Part shown: in pieces, positions 34,277 through 42,917 of the stretch
How the letters are laid out: every line of letters starts with the position of its first letter
Position numbering within the stretch: position 1 is the stretch's first letter
Origin: Saccharomyces paradoxus
Taxonomy: Eukaryota > Ascomycota > Saccharomycetes > Saccharomycetales > Saccharomycetaceae
Length of the DNA: 64,000 bases
Direction of reading: 5' to 3'
NCBI RefSeq assembly: GCF_002079055.1
Contig: NC_047501.1
Coordinates: forward strand, 682,001 to 746,000
Translations under genes and position numbers: made by a program
The notes under the pieces: model-generated
The model's input: the letters and a program-made list of their open reading frames with translations, nothing else
Database searches by the model: none
What the model was told of the DNA's origin: nothing

Positions 34277-36979
34277 TCATAAGTTCTTGGAAACGCCCTT
34301 ATAGCTTTTCTTGAAGACCAAGATTGAATCTATTTTTTCCAGAGCTAATTCCAGCAATTCCTTTCTCTTTTGCAATTCAATATGCCTTGAAATCTTTGGG
34401 TCTTCCTTAGCAAACATTTCTACTTGTTCATCTCCCAATAATGTTAATCTTCTGTCTAATTCTATTGGGAAGTTATAAAAAAAATCGCTCAGTAATTCAA
34501 CGTTAAGGAATAAAACAGCTGTGGAAGTCAACTTGTCACTAACCGCAGATAGAAATACCTCTGGACAGCGGTCCTTCTCAATTGTTGAATGACATTTGCT
34601 TTTCAACATTTTTAATCTAAACGATAACACTTTGCACCTTTTATCTAGAAAAATAGCCTCTGAGCCTCTTTCCAATAGCAATTTCGACATACCAAGTGTC
34701 TCCTTTTGCAAATTTGATTCGTTTTCCAAATAGCCCATCACATTCGCTAATTTCTTACTCCCGACGGCATTTTTGATTGCTTGATACCTTGAGTTACATT
34801 GACGCAGTTCTTCCTTTATTAAATTAATAGAATGTTGACGAGCAAGACTCCAGTCTCTTTCTTCCAAATCAATTTCATACTTAAACGGTTTAATACAGTT
34901 TTCAACTTGATCAGCCGTTGAATAGTATTTACTGTTTAGTACGTTAATGGCTGTATTACTAACAAGGTCTTTGATTAGTTCATGATTTTTTAGTTGAGTA
35001 GACTCCAAAATATTGTCTAATTCCTTCAAAATGGCGTTGGTAGTAAGCATTGTAGATAGTCTACCAATACCCATTTTGGTCAACCCAGATGATGCTAGTT
35101 CCAGTTTTTTATGCCAATATAGCATATCAGTATCACTCTCCAGTTTAGAGGAAGATAGATCCGGGAGATTATCATCCTTCCAATACCGTGTGGCCAGAAC
35201 GTCTAAAACTTTCTGATCCAATTCGGCTCTCAAAATCGATTTCAGTTCATTTCTGTGAAATTTTTCTTGAAATTCTTTAATACCCAACTTTAGTACATCG
35301 ATATTATTCAAAAGGTATGATTTGGGAGTTAAATGCCTATCATTGAACTCAACTTTAAATAAATAGGAAGTATCATCTAGTTCCTGTTGAATAAGTGTAG
35401 AAGTCGGCTCTAGCGCATTTGACATAGAAATTTCCAAAATTTTGATCAATTTTTCTCTCAATTTCTTAGTGGAAACTTGACAATTGGCAAAATACTTTTT
35501 GTTTTCTTTAAAATAAGCTTTTTCAAATTGATGAGACATAATCTGTTTTAAACCATTGGTATTTTCTTCTCCCGCATTTTGACCGTGCTGGCCTTTGGAA
35601 AATATTCCACCTAATGACGAAGGTGTTTCACCGAAAAGACCTAAGTGTTTCCTGTTTACACTGCTTGGTGTCTTCGTAATCACCCCAACATAGCCCATAC
35701 TAAGTGGGTATTTCTTATTATTCAAAATACTTCTTGCTTTTTCAGGATCTACCAAATCCAGTTTGGTAATGACACCTATCGTTCTTAGACCTTTAGGATC
35801 TGCTGCTTTAGAAGCTTTCAAAGCAGAGCTATTAGCCAAGTCAACATCCGCAGCAGAGATTGCTAAAATAATATTAGGTGCAGTCAAATATTTTTCACAT
35901 AGGTCTCGGATTTTGGTTTTCAGTTCTATTGGCTGGTCTGCCGCTTCAACTTGTATATAACCGGGTAGATCGACCAATGACAAATCTGGAACACGGGATG
36001 ATTTGATTGTCAATTGAATAGGTTCCTCAGAAACAGCCTCCGAAGTCGGAACAGCCATATTCAGTTCCATTAGCATTCTTTTCACCTCCTTAAAGTCTTT
36101 GATGTTGTATAAACGCATGCTTGGGAAATCAGCTGTTACATTATTCGAATTAGGGGTATTGACCAAAGTCAGCTCAATGGGCCTTCTTGTGACCATGTTG
36201 GAACCTTTTGGTAAGAATTCCTTTCCAACAATGGATTCTAGTACGGAAGACTTACCAGACGATTGCGAGCCAATCACGACAATTGACGGTAAAGTTAAAT
36301 GTGCAGAAGAAGAGTCCACTTTATTTAAAATAGTTCTAATTTCAATCATTTGTTTGGTCAAGTTTAACATTTCGTCTTGTGTTGTATCCACAGCATCGTT
36401 TTCTTCATCTTCGTCGTCATCTTCGTCATCATCATCACTAGGGTCTTCTTGCTTTTTGCTTTCATCGTCGTCGAGTGATGTAGCGGCTATCAATGTGGCT
36501 GTCGGCACTGTACCATCGTTTCCACTGCCACCATTTTGAGATTCATCGCCAGAAAACATTTTATTAAACTTTTCCTTCATTGATTCGCCAAAGTCCTTGA
36601 TTCGATCCAGTTTGTCCCTAGTGAAAGAGTTAGCTTCTTCCATCTTATAAGCTATGTAACTTCCTGCAGCAGCCATCCCGCCACCTACATATATGGGTAG
36701 CCGAATAATTTTAGAGATGATTCTGGGAAAATTTGATATTGATCTCCTAGTAATCACAAAATGCAGAGTATTCGCATTTGTTGTTCCGTGAACAGTGCTT
36801 ATGCGGCTGTGTAAGTGAACCAAGGGACTTTTGATATAAGGAGGGCCAAACAATATAGCCGGATGTGTAGCGAACCGTCTCCTCAGAATGAAAAGCCGTA
36901 CTGGACTCGCGTTGATTTTTATTAATGCGCTATAATTTGCCACCTTTGGAATGGTCATTAATGGAGTAGAATTACTCAT
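34277..36979 (-). CDS. MGM1: MGM1, mitochondrial inner-membrane fusion dynamin
   Basis: Mgm1 (OPA1 homolog) is a dynamin GTPase that fuses mitochondrial inner membranes and shapes cristae. It has 900 residues against 902 recalled for S. cerevisiae. A basic presequence (1-90) is followed by the membrane anchor at about 93-112. A second, weakly hydrophobic segment (about 158-168, VPTATLIAATSL) is the Pcp1 rhomboid cleavage region that yields short Mgm1. An acidic Asp/Glu run at 182-195 comes next. The GTPase domain has G1 GSQSSGKS at 237-244, then DLPGYIQ and TKLDLVD. The stalk and GED-like region extend to the C-terminus. The small length difference lies in the acidic and linker parts. Confidence 0.97.
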   Translation of the reverse strand: MSNSTPLMTIPKVANYSALIKINASPVRLFILRRRFATHPAILFGPPYIKSPLVHLHSRISTVHGTTNANTLHFVITRRSISNFPRIISKIIRLPIYVGGGMAAAGSYIAYKMEEANSFTRDKLDRIKDFGESMKEKFNKMFSGDESQNGGSGNDGTVPTATLIAATSLDDDESKKQEDPSDDDDEDDDEDEENDAVDTTQDEMLNLTKQMIEIRTILNKVDSSSAHLTLPSIVVIGSQSSGKSSVLESIVGKEFLPKGSNMVTRRPIELTLVNTPNSNNVTADFPSMRLYNIKDFKEVKRMLMELNMAVPTSEAVSEEPIQLTIKSSRVPDLSLVDLPGYIQVEAADQPIELKTKIRDLCEKYLTAPNIILAISAADVDLANSSALKASKAADPKGLRTIGVITKLDLVDPEKARSILNNKKYPLSMGYVGVITKTPSSVNRKHLGLFGETPSSLGGIFSKGQHGQNAGEENTNGLKQIMSHQFEKAYFKENKKYFANCQVSTKKLREKLIKILEISMSNALEPTSTLIQQELDDTSYLFKVEFNDRHLTPKSYLLNNIDVLKLGIKEFQEKFHRNELKSILRAELDQKVLDVLATRYWKDDNLPDLSSSKLESDTDMLYWHKKLELASSGLTKMGIGRLSTMLTTNAILKELDNILESTQLKNHELIKDLVSNTAINVLNSKYYSTADQVENCIKPFKYEIDLEERDWSLARQHSINLIKEELRQCNSRYQAIKNAVGSKKLANVMGYLENESNLQKETLGMSKLLLERGSEAIFLDKRCKVLSFRLKMLKSKCHSTIEKDRCPEVFLSAVSDKLTSTAVLFLNVELLSDFFYNFPIELDRRLTLLGDEQVEMFAKEDPKISRHIELQKRKELLELALEKIDSILVFKKSYKGVSKNL

Positions 36980-37763
36980 GCTTTCAGAGTACTATGGTGA
37001 ATATATGAGGCTATATTATACGTATGAAGAGATCGGGATGCCTTAAAAATAAAATGGTTACTGCACTACCCAAAAAAAAGACTTCTTCGCTGTTTCCCCG
37101 TTAACTGGTGTTAACCTTCTTAGCTGCTTATGTATTGTATTATCTTACAATAAAACGCTACTATTTTGTTTTTGATGGTCAAGGAAATATTAACAACTTG
37201 CATATTGATCACCGAATACGAACCGCTAAATGAGGGTTCATTCTATAGCAAACCCTTCATACTCAAAATTATTTGAAATTCATTACATTAAGTCGACTCA
37301 CTTTTTTAGGGCTTTCTATGGAAACAGCTTTAGAGGATAAAAGCCCCTCATATCACCCTTGAGAAGTCTTCTCGCAGTTAAACCTAGTTACAGTTCTTTT
37401 ATTTACTGACACCTGTGTTAGAACTTTGTCGCAGCATGAAATACGCTGGATGAGAAGTACTTGCTATTAATGCTTGAAAAATGGTACGTTTATTGCCGTT
37501 AGTGAGCGTAAGAATAGTTTGCTTTGCGAGTCTTTTTCTGTTATTAACACATGATGTCAGTTATTGAGACCGAGATGGACATGCGTAATCGGATTTCAAT
37601 ATCGGCCGATGAGGCCATGCTTCAAACCTTCAACCGTGTCTGGGGGCACTTACTTATTGTAACCGGTACCCTGTGAAAATTCTCCGCGGATGCTGCCCCT
37701 TTTGGGACTGAAAACCTTTGTACGCACTTTCGTCTGATGTGAATTTTTACACGCGTTGAAAAA

Positions 37764-37770
37764 TGTTTCA
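37764..37770 (-). promoter_or_regulatory. Pheromone response element (TGAAACA), distal STE4
   Basis: TGTTTCA on the plus strand is the inverted TGAAACA element bound by Ste12. It lies about 485 bases before the STE4 ATG. A single heptamer can occur by chance, so confidence rests on the second copy nearer the gene. Confidence 0.45.
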
Positions 37771-37923
37771 AAAGAGATGCTGCGAAAAAAGACACATGTG
37801 GTACGCAGGAAAAAGTTTGTGAGACTTTTGGGCCTTAGCAGATTGACTTGTAGCCCTATTAGGTTTACCCAACAGTTGTTCTGCGTCGAAAAATTTTTCA
37901 GTTGTCTTCAGCTGACACTTGCC

Positions 37924-37930
37924 TGTTTCA
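37924..37930 (-). promoter_or_regulatory. Pheromone response element (TGAAACA), proximal STE4
   Basis: A second inverted TGAAACA lies about 325 bases before STE4. STE4 is a haploid-specific pheromone-pathway gene, which makes Ste12 input plausible; function is inferred. Confidence 0.5.
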
Positions 37931-38250
37931 TAGTAGTTGTAACTTTAACTTTCAAACATAAAACTTTTTTGAAAGTGTATCCTTCACATGACCTGAATCC
38001 CTTCAACAGCGAAACAGTATCCTCAAAATCTCTTATCACTTTTTATAATTGTTTCCTTCCCCTTTTTATAGTAACTCGCTGCTAAAACACTTTTATCCAT
38101 AATCTTCTTTGTGTCGAAACTCAAGGTCAATAGACCAGCATCTATTAGAAGAGAAGAGGGAGAAGTAAGATACTGCTACAGCATTAGATCCCAAGGAAGA
38201 AAATTCTATATCACCCAAGAAGTGTGCAAGCAAATCAGGTACACACTAAG

Positions 38251-39522
38251 ATGGCAGCACATCAAATGGACTCAATAGCGTATGCTAATAACGTTACTCA
38301 ACCATACATACAGCCACAAACTCTACACGATATTTCAGCTGTGGAGGATGAAATTCAAAATAAAATAGAGGCCGCCAGACAAGAGAGTAAACAGCTTCAT
38401 GCCCAAATAAATAAAGCAAAACATAAGATACAAGATGCAAGCTTATTCCAGATGGCCAGTAAAGTCGTGTCGTTGACCAAAAATAAGATCAACTTGAAAC
38501 CAAATATCGTATTGAAAGGTCATAATAATAAAATCTCAGATTTTCGCTGGAGTCGAGATTCCAAACGTATCCTGAGTGCAAGCCAAGATGGCTTCATGCT
38601 TATATGGGATAGTGCTTCGGGTTTGAAACAAAACGCTATTCCATTGGATTCCCAGTGGGTTCTCTCCTGTGCTATCTCACCATCGAGTAATTTGGTAGCG
38701 AGTGCAGGACTAAACAATAACTGTACCATTTATAGAGTTTCGAAAGAAAACAGAGTACAACAAAACGTTGCGTCAATTTTTAAAGGACATACTTGTTACA
38801 TTTCGGACATTGAATTCACAGACAACGCACATATATTGACTGCAAGTGGGGATATGACGTGTGCCTTGTGGGATATACCGAAAGCAAAGAGAGTGAGAGA
38901 ATATTCTGACCATTTAGGTGACGTTTTGGCATTAGCCATTCCTGAAGAGTCAAACTCAGAAAATTCCTCCAATACATTCGCCAGTTGTGGATCAGATGGG
39001 TATACTTACATATGGGATAACAGATCTCCATCCGCTGTACAAAGCTTCTACGTTAACGATAGTGATATCAATGCTCTTCGATTTTTCAAAGACGGGATGT
39101 CAATTGTGACAGGAAGTGACAATGGTGTAATAAATATGTATGATTTAAGGTCAGACTGCTCTATTGCTACTTTTTCTCTTTTCCGAGGTTATGAAGAACG
39201 AATCTCTACCCCTACTTATATGGCAGCTAACATGGAGTACAATACCGCTCAATCACCAAAAACTCTAAAATCAACGAGCTCAAGCTACCTAGACAACCAA
39301 GGTGTTGTTTCTTTAGACTTCAGTGCATCAGGAAGATTAATGTACTCATGTTATACAGACATTGGTTGTATTGTGTGGGATGTATTGAAAGCAGAGATTG
39401 TTGGAAAATTGGAAGGTCATGGTGGGAGAATCACTGGTGTACGCTCCAGTCCAGATGGGTTAGCTGTATGTACAGGTTCTTGGGACTCGACTATGAAAAT
39501 ATGGTCTCCAGGTTATCAATAG
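38251..39522 (+). CDS. STE4: STE4, G-protein beta subunit of the pheromone pathway
   Basis: Ste4 with Ste18 forms the G-beta-gamma dimer that is released from Gpa1 upon pheromone binding and recruits Ste5 and Ste20 at the plasma membrane. From the ATG at 38251 it has 423 residues, the known length. An N-terminal helix (about 25-65) forms the coiled coil with gamma. Seven WD repeats follow (for example LKGHNNKISDFRW and LEGHGGRITGVRS), ending SWDSTMKIWSPGYQ. The yeast-specific insertion between repeats 5 and 6 (about 308-350), phosphorylated on pheromone response, is present. Confidence 0.97.
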   Translation: MAAHQMDSIAYANNVTQPYIQPQTLHDISAVEDEIQNKIEAARQESKQLHAQINKAKHKIQDASLFQMASKVVSLTKNKINLKPNIVLKGHNNKISDFRWSRDSKRILSASQDGFMLIWDSASGLKQNAIPLDSQWVLSCAISPSSNLVASAGLNNNCTIYRVSKENRVQQNVASIFKGHTCYISDIEFTDNAHILTASGDMTCALWDIPKAKRVREYSDHLGDVLALAIPEESNSENSSNTFASCGSDGYTYIWDNRSPSAVQSFYVNDSDINALRFFKDGMSIVTGSDNGVINMYDLRSDCSIATFSLFRGYEERISTPTYMAANMEYNTAQSPKTLKSTSSSYLDNQGVVSLDFSASGRLMYSCYTDIGCIVWDVLKAEIVGKLEGHGGRITGVRSSPDGLAVCTGSWDSTMKIWSPGYQ

Positions 39523-39885
39523 TTCGAATTGGAAATTCAATGAGCAATGATCATCAATGAACGCCATTATATATAATATACATACACACACCCATCTCAT
39601 ATTACATAGAGTAATAATAGTAACATTAGGTTCGCAGAAGCGAAAAAGCGTTCTTCAACTAGGTGGACTCTTTTCGATTTGTATTAAAAACTAGTACAAA
39701 CATTCAGTAATGGAAATTCAAAGCCCAGCAACTGCTTCCTTTTCCTCTTTGGAGAGTTGGATCAAACACGCATAAAAGTGGCATTCATTTAACGGTCTTT
39801 TTCTGCCGTGTTGGAATATTAGTATTATTCACCGACTTATTTTGTCTGACCAGGACCATCTATGTCTTCGAGGATTGATTACCCT
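39523..39885. other. STE4-SAS5 convergent 3' spacer
   Basis: These 363 bases lie between two stops and contain a TATA-rich stretch after STE4 that would suit a polyadenylation signal (TATATA at about 39569). No gene is visible. Confidence 0.5.
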
Positions 39886-40659
39886 TCATAATGGCTTAAA
39901 ACTACTTCGCTTATCATGAACCTGTATTGGCTCTTCTTTACGAGTTGGAAAACTGGTTGCGTCTGAGGCAAGATTTTCCATCTCTTGTCTAGTGGATCGA
40001 TTATTTGAAAATTTCAAAAAAGCCTGAATTCTAGTTAACAATTCGTCCGGTAGTTGTGTTATAAACATAAAAAATCGCTCCCTCCTAGGATGATTTTCAA
40101 TTGCCTTCTGTACTGCTGGGTCATTCAATATCATTTGAACAACGTCCGTCATCATGTCCTCATCTATAAGCGCAAGACTTTTAACCCAGGGCAAATCGGC
40201 CATACGGAGAGACATCTCCTCTTCTGGAGACACAACTCTCCACGGGACATCGAAATATTTGGAAAGCTCCCCATTGAGATGTGAAAATTCATAAGGCACA
40301 TTAACGGTATAATCAACTGCATATGCATCATCCTCAAACGTTAAATCATGTTCAATGCTAAACTTCCCAGCGTTGTCCATGAAGAAGCACTCTATTTTTA
40401 GATTAAACTCTCCCCAGCCAGTTTCCTTGATAAGAAATGGAAGCGAATTCAGTCGTTTTCTGGGCTGTTTAAAGCTAGGGTGCAAATGGTATATGCATTT
40501 GGAGAGGATGGTAGGCTCCACTTCGTTTCCTTCTGCATCTAGCATAAGGAGCTCCATCTGCCACCGACGCAAAGGAAGTTCATTTTCCTGGATATTTTGT
40601 TCTGGTATTATAACCTGTTGTGTTTTTACTCTGAAAGTGACTTCTATTGAACGATCCAT
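39886..40659 (-). CDS. SAS5: SAS5, YEATS-domain subunit of the SAS-I acetyltransferase
   Basis: Sas5 works with Sas2 and Sas4 to acetylate histone H4 Lys16 and limit the spread of silencing. The 257 residues make it a little longer than the 248 I recall, with the extra residues near the C-terminal tail. The YEATS domain covers about 1-125, with the YHLHPSF motif (57-63) and GWGEFNLKIECFF (81-93). The C-terminal half is helical and acidic. The ATG at 40659 gives MDRSIEVTFRVKTQQ, a typical YEATS start. Confidence 0.94.
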   Translation of the reverse strand: MDRSIEVTFRVKTQQVIIPEQNIQENELPLRRWQMELLMLDAEGNEVEPTILSKCIYHLHPSFKQPRKRLNSLPFLIKETGWGEFNLKIECFFMDNAGKFSIEHDLTFEDDAYAVDYTVNVPYEFSHLNGELSKYFDVPWRVVSPEEEMSLRMADLPWVKSLALIDEDMMTDVVQMILNDPAVQKAIENHPRRERFFMFITQLPDELLTRIQAFLKFSNNRSTRQEMENLASDATSFPTRKEEPIQVHDKRSSFKPL

Positions 40660-40962
40660 AAAAGAGCGTTTATTATACGGCAGGAAAAAAAAACTTTCTT
40701 AGAATCAAAGGCAATTATAGCGTAGTTTGTGGATAATCTTGAGTTACTGCACTTTTTTTCACCTGAACAAGGCAGCTCTAATATATAGTCGTGCGAATCT
40801 AGTAGTGATGAGTTCTTAATCTAACCATAGTTTTTCGTTGCCCGTGTAACGCGACCGCGTCAGCTCTGAACGTCACTAAATAATACTATTAATTGGTTTT
40901 TTATTTATATGTTATTTAAATGCTTTCTCTATCTAAAATTTGATTATAACGGCTGCTTAACT
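40660..40962. other. SAS5 promoter and SPR2 3' spacer
   Basis: This 303-base region is between the SAS5 start and the SPR2 stop, both on the minus strand. It contains T/A tracts and no further gene. Confidence 0.5.
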
Positions 40963-41673
40963 TTAAGGGTAAAGTAACAAATATAGACCGAATAAAAATG
41001 TTAAAATTCCCATTGACGGCATTATAAAGGGTGATGAGTTTTCGTATCCCCCAATAGTTGTAATATTTGCCGGGGCGATGGTTGGAAATATCCCAACACT
41101 AGTAACGCCCGTGGATACAGCCAAATCTGTTGTACTAGATAAATACGGAATGGTACTGGTTAGTATTGCAGTACTTATCGGCCTTTGGCTGTTATTGATT
41201 ATGCTGTTATTGGTGGCCAAAACCTCTTCATACGCATATATTTTCGGTTTCGGAGCCTCTTCAAATACTTCATCTGTCTCTTTTTTCCCCTGTATGTTGT
41301 CTTCCATGATTTCATACAGAATGCTTTCGATTTGAGAAAACTTTTTGTGCTCCACTATTGCTAGGGGATCTTCCAACAGAAAATCTATTACAGATTTGGA
41401 AGCAAGGACCGTATCAACATGTTCTTGTGGATCTAGAGCTCGTGGCCCCTCTGGCAAGTCTGCTAGTACTAGGTATGGACTAAATTCCATTTGGTTTAGC
41501 AGGGCTGGTGGCAATGAGTTCTTATCTAGATGGAAAACTAAAGGACTAGGTTCATTTTGTCCTGCTTGGTCTTCTTCATAGTCATCTGATGTAAAAGTAA
41601 TTGAATATTTGGTAGCAAACACTTGAGCCATAAAAAAAGCGAAGAAAAGGGAAGACAAATATAATCCTAACAT
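40963..41673 (-). CDS. SPR2: SPR2, putative GPI-anchored spore-wall protein
   Basis: From the ATG at 41673 the protein has 236 residues, the length I recall for YOR214C; the TTG five codons upstream is not a start. It begins with a hydrophobic signal peptide (about 1-20, ending near QVFA-TKY). It then has a soluble acidic middle and a Ser/Thr-rich stretch (about 160-205) with several N-glycosylation sequons. A hydrophobic C-terminal segment (about 220-236) has the layout of a GPI-attachment signal. The S. cerevisiae gene is induced in sporulation; two MSE motifs upstream fit that. The molecular role is unknown. Confidence 0.9.
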   Translation of the reverse strand: MLGLYLSSLFFAFFMAQVFATKYSITFTSDDYEEDQAGQNEPSPLVFHLDKNSLPPALLNQMEFSPYLVLADLPEGPRALDPQEHVDTVLASKSVIDFLLEDPLAIVEHKKFSQIESILYEIMEDNIQGKKETDEVFEEAPKPKIYAYEEVLATNNSIINNSQRPISTAILTSTIPYLSSTTDLAVSTGVTSVGIFPTIAPANITTIGGYENSSPFIMPSMGILTFLFGLYLLLYP

Positions 41674-42126
41674 TTCAGTGAGAATCAAAAAAAAATTTGA
41701 TACAAAACTTTACTTTCCTTCCTTACGTGATAGTTACTGGCTTGATGTCTTTTTTTAGTTATATGCAAGAATGTTTGGTTAGCTGCTAGTCTTTTGTCTT
41801 GAATCTTATTGTAATTATCACAAATACTTCCAGGAAAAAGAGCAATTTATATAGCATACAAAAGCGGATTCTTCCATGAACAAAAAGCAAATGACAATCA
41901 GCAAATGACAATCAGCCAAACATTTTGTGGTTGCTATATGGCACAAAAACCGCAGACACAAAAAAAGAAGTAAAAAGGGAGCGAGCATGAATTTTTTTAT
42001 TTAAATATAATTGAGATATGTATTAATAAAGTATCTTTCATAATTTTTGACGAATGTTGTTACTTTTCTTTTCATAAAGTGCTATTAAAAGTTGGGTTGT
42101 GGTTCGTCGCGCCGAAAAAATGGACC
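41674..42126. promoter_or_regulatory. SPR2 promoter / AIM41 3' spacer
   Basis: This 453-base region contains the paired MSE motifs of SPR2 and a short direct repeat at about 41887-41914 (two copies of GCAAATGACAATCA). It has no gene. Confidence 0.6.
41940..41963 (+). promoter_or_regulatory. Two tandem middle sporulation elements (MSE) of SPR2
   Basis: GGCACAAAA (41940-41948) and GACACAAAA (41955-41963) each match the Ndt80 site GNCRCAAAW exactly, 15 bases apart. They lie 267-290 bases upstream of the SPR2 ATG. MSEs work in both orientations. Ndt80 control of SPR2 is inferred. Confidence 0.75.
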
Positions 42127-42684
42127 TCATTTAAATATTTCCTTGAATTGCTTAACAATGCTGTTTTTGATGGCAGTTGGTGATGTTTTCCATTCTGTTG
42201 GCAATGACTTCCAGTCGATTTCTCCCATAATTTCTTTAATTTGGATCTTTTTCTCACCTGCCTTTGTTTTAAGGGCGTCCAACAGTTTCTTCACATTTTG
42301 ATCAATATCAAGCTCCGAAGACACTGGCAATTGGTCCATATATTTCTTTATGACTTCCATTTCGCCTTGCTCTTTGGCCACTAGATCGTCCCTTTTGTTC
42401 GCAATGAACTCATCAATAGAGTCCTTTCTTTGAGATATTAACTTAGAATACATGTCGTATAGGGAGTACTCATCGGCGCTCTTCCCTTTTAAGGCAATTT
42501 CCTTGTTTTTTATGGCTGATAACATGCTTCTTATTGCTGTTTTCTTCATTTCATCCTTAGCAATCATAGCCTTTTTTAAATCTCCTTTCAATAAGCTGAC
42601 TGCAGCCGTGTAGGCTGGAGAACTGTTATAACGAACGAAGGTTAGTCTATTTGAAACAAGTGGTCTAATTGATTGCCTGAACAT
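42127..42684 (-). CDS. AIM41: AIM41, mitochondrial YqeY/GatB-domain protein
   Basis: The 185 residues equal the known length. An N-terminal presequence (about 1-25, Arg/Ser/Tyr-rich) is followed by a YqeY-like domain related to the tail domain of GatB amidotransferase. Recognisable parts are LKGDLKKAMIAKDEMKKTAIRSMLSAI (about 33-59) and the lysine-rich LKTKAGEKKIQIKEIM (about 139-154). The protein localises to mitochondria in S. cerevisiae and affects mitochondrial inheritance. Its biochemical role is not established. It lies on the same strand as SPR2 and RUD3. Confidence 0.93.
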   Translation of the reverse strand: MFRQSIRPLVSNRLTFVRYNSSPAYTAAVSLLKGDLKKAMIAKDEMKKTAIRSMLSAIKNKEIALKGKSADEYSLYDMYSKLISQRKDSIDEFIANKRDDLVAKEQGEMEVIKKYMDQLPVSSELDIDQNVKKLLDALKTKAGEKKIQIKEIMGEIDWKSLPTEWKTSPTAIKNSIVKQFKEIFK

Positions 42685-42917
42685 TTTGAAATGGTGCTAT
42701 CTGTTGTACTTCCCGCTGTATCTCAGGGTCTGTTCTATTCATTTTCTCTTAAGCAATGTTGAAGATCCTTTTTTTCCCTTTAAAAATAAAATCCTTGCCC
42801 CGAAAAGTCCCGGATGCCGGGTAGAGGCAATTTATGTAATTTATCGTTTATGGAGTATAGATTGGTGGTGCTACACTAAGTATGTATGCTGATTCGAACT
42901 AGATTCAGTTTTTTTGA

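Larger units (their letters stand above)
36980..38250. promoter_or_regulatory. Long divergent spacer MGM1/STE4
   Basis: At 1.27 kb this is the longest spacer free of any recognised element in the right three quarters of the window. It must hold both promoters. Near STE4 it carries two TGTTTCA motifs. The 109-codon frame at 37756-38085 has no recognisable features. I saw no tRNA B-box or LTR end. Confidence 0.5.

Noticed and set aside
36099-36539. 146-codon plus-strand frame inside MGM1 with a Ser run
   Set aside because: The Ser run is the complement of the Asp/Glu-coding tract of MGM1.
37541-37600. Possible a1-alpha2 operator upstream of STE4 (TGATGT half-site)
   Set aside because: Only one half-site matches the consensus; the other half and spacing do not.
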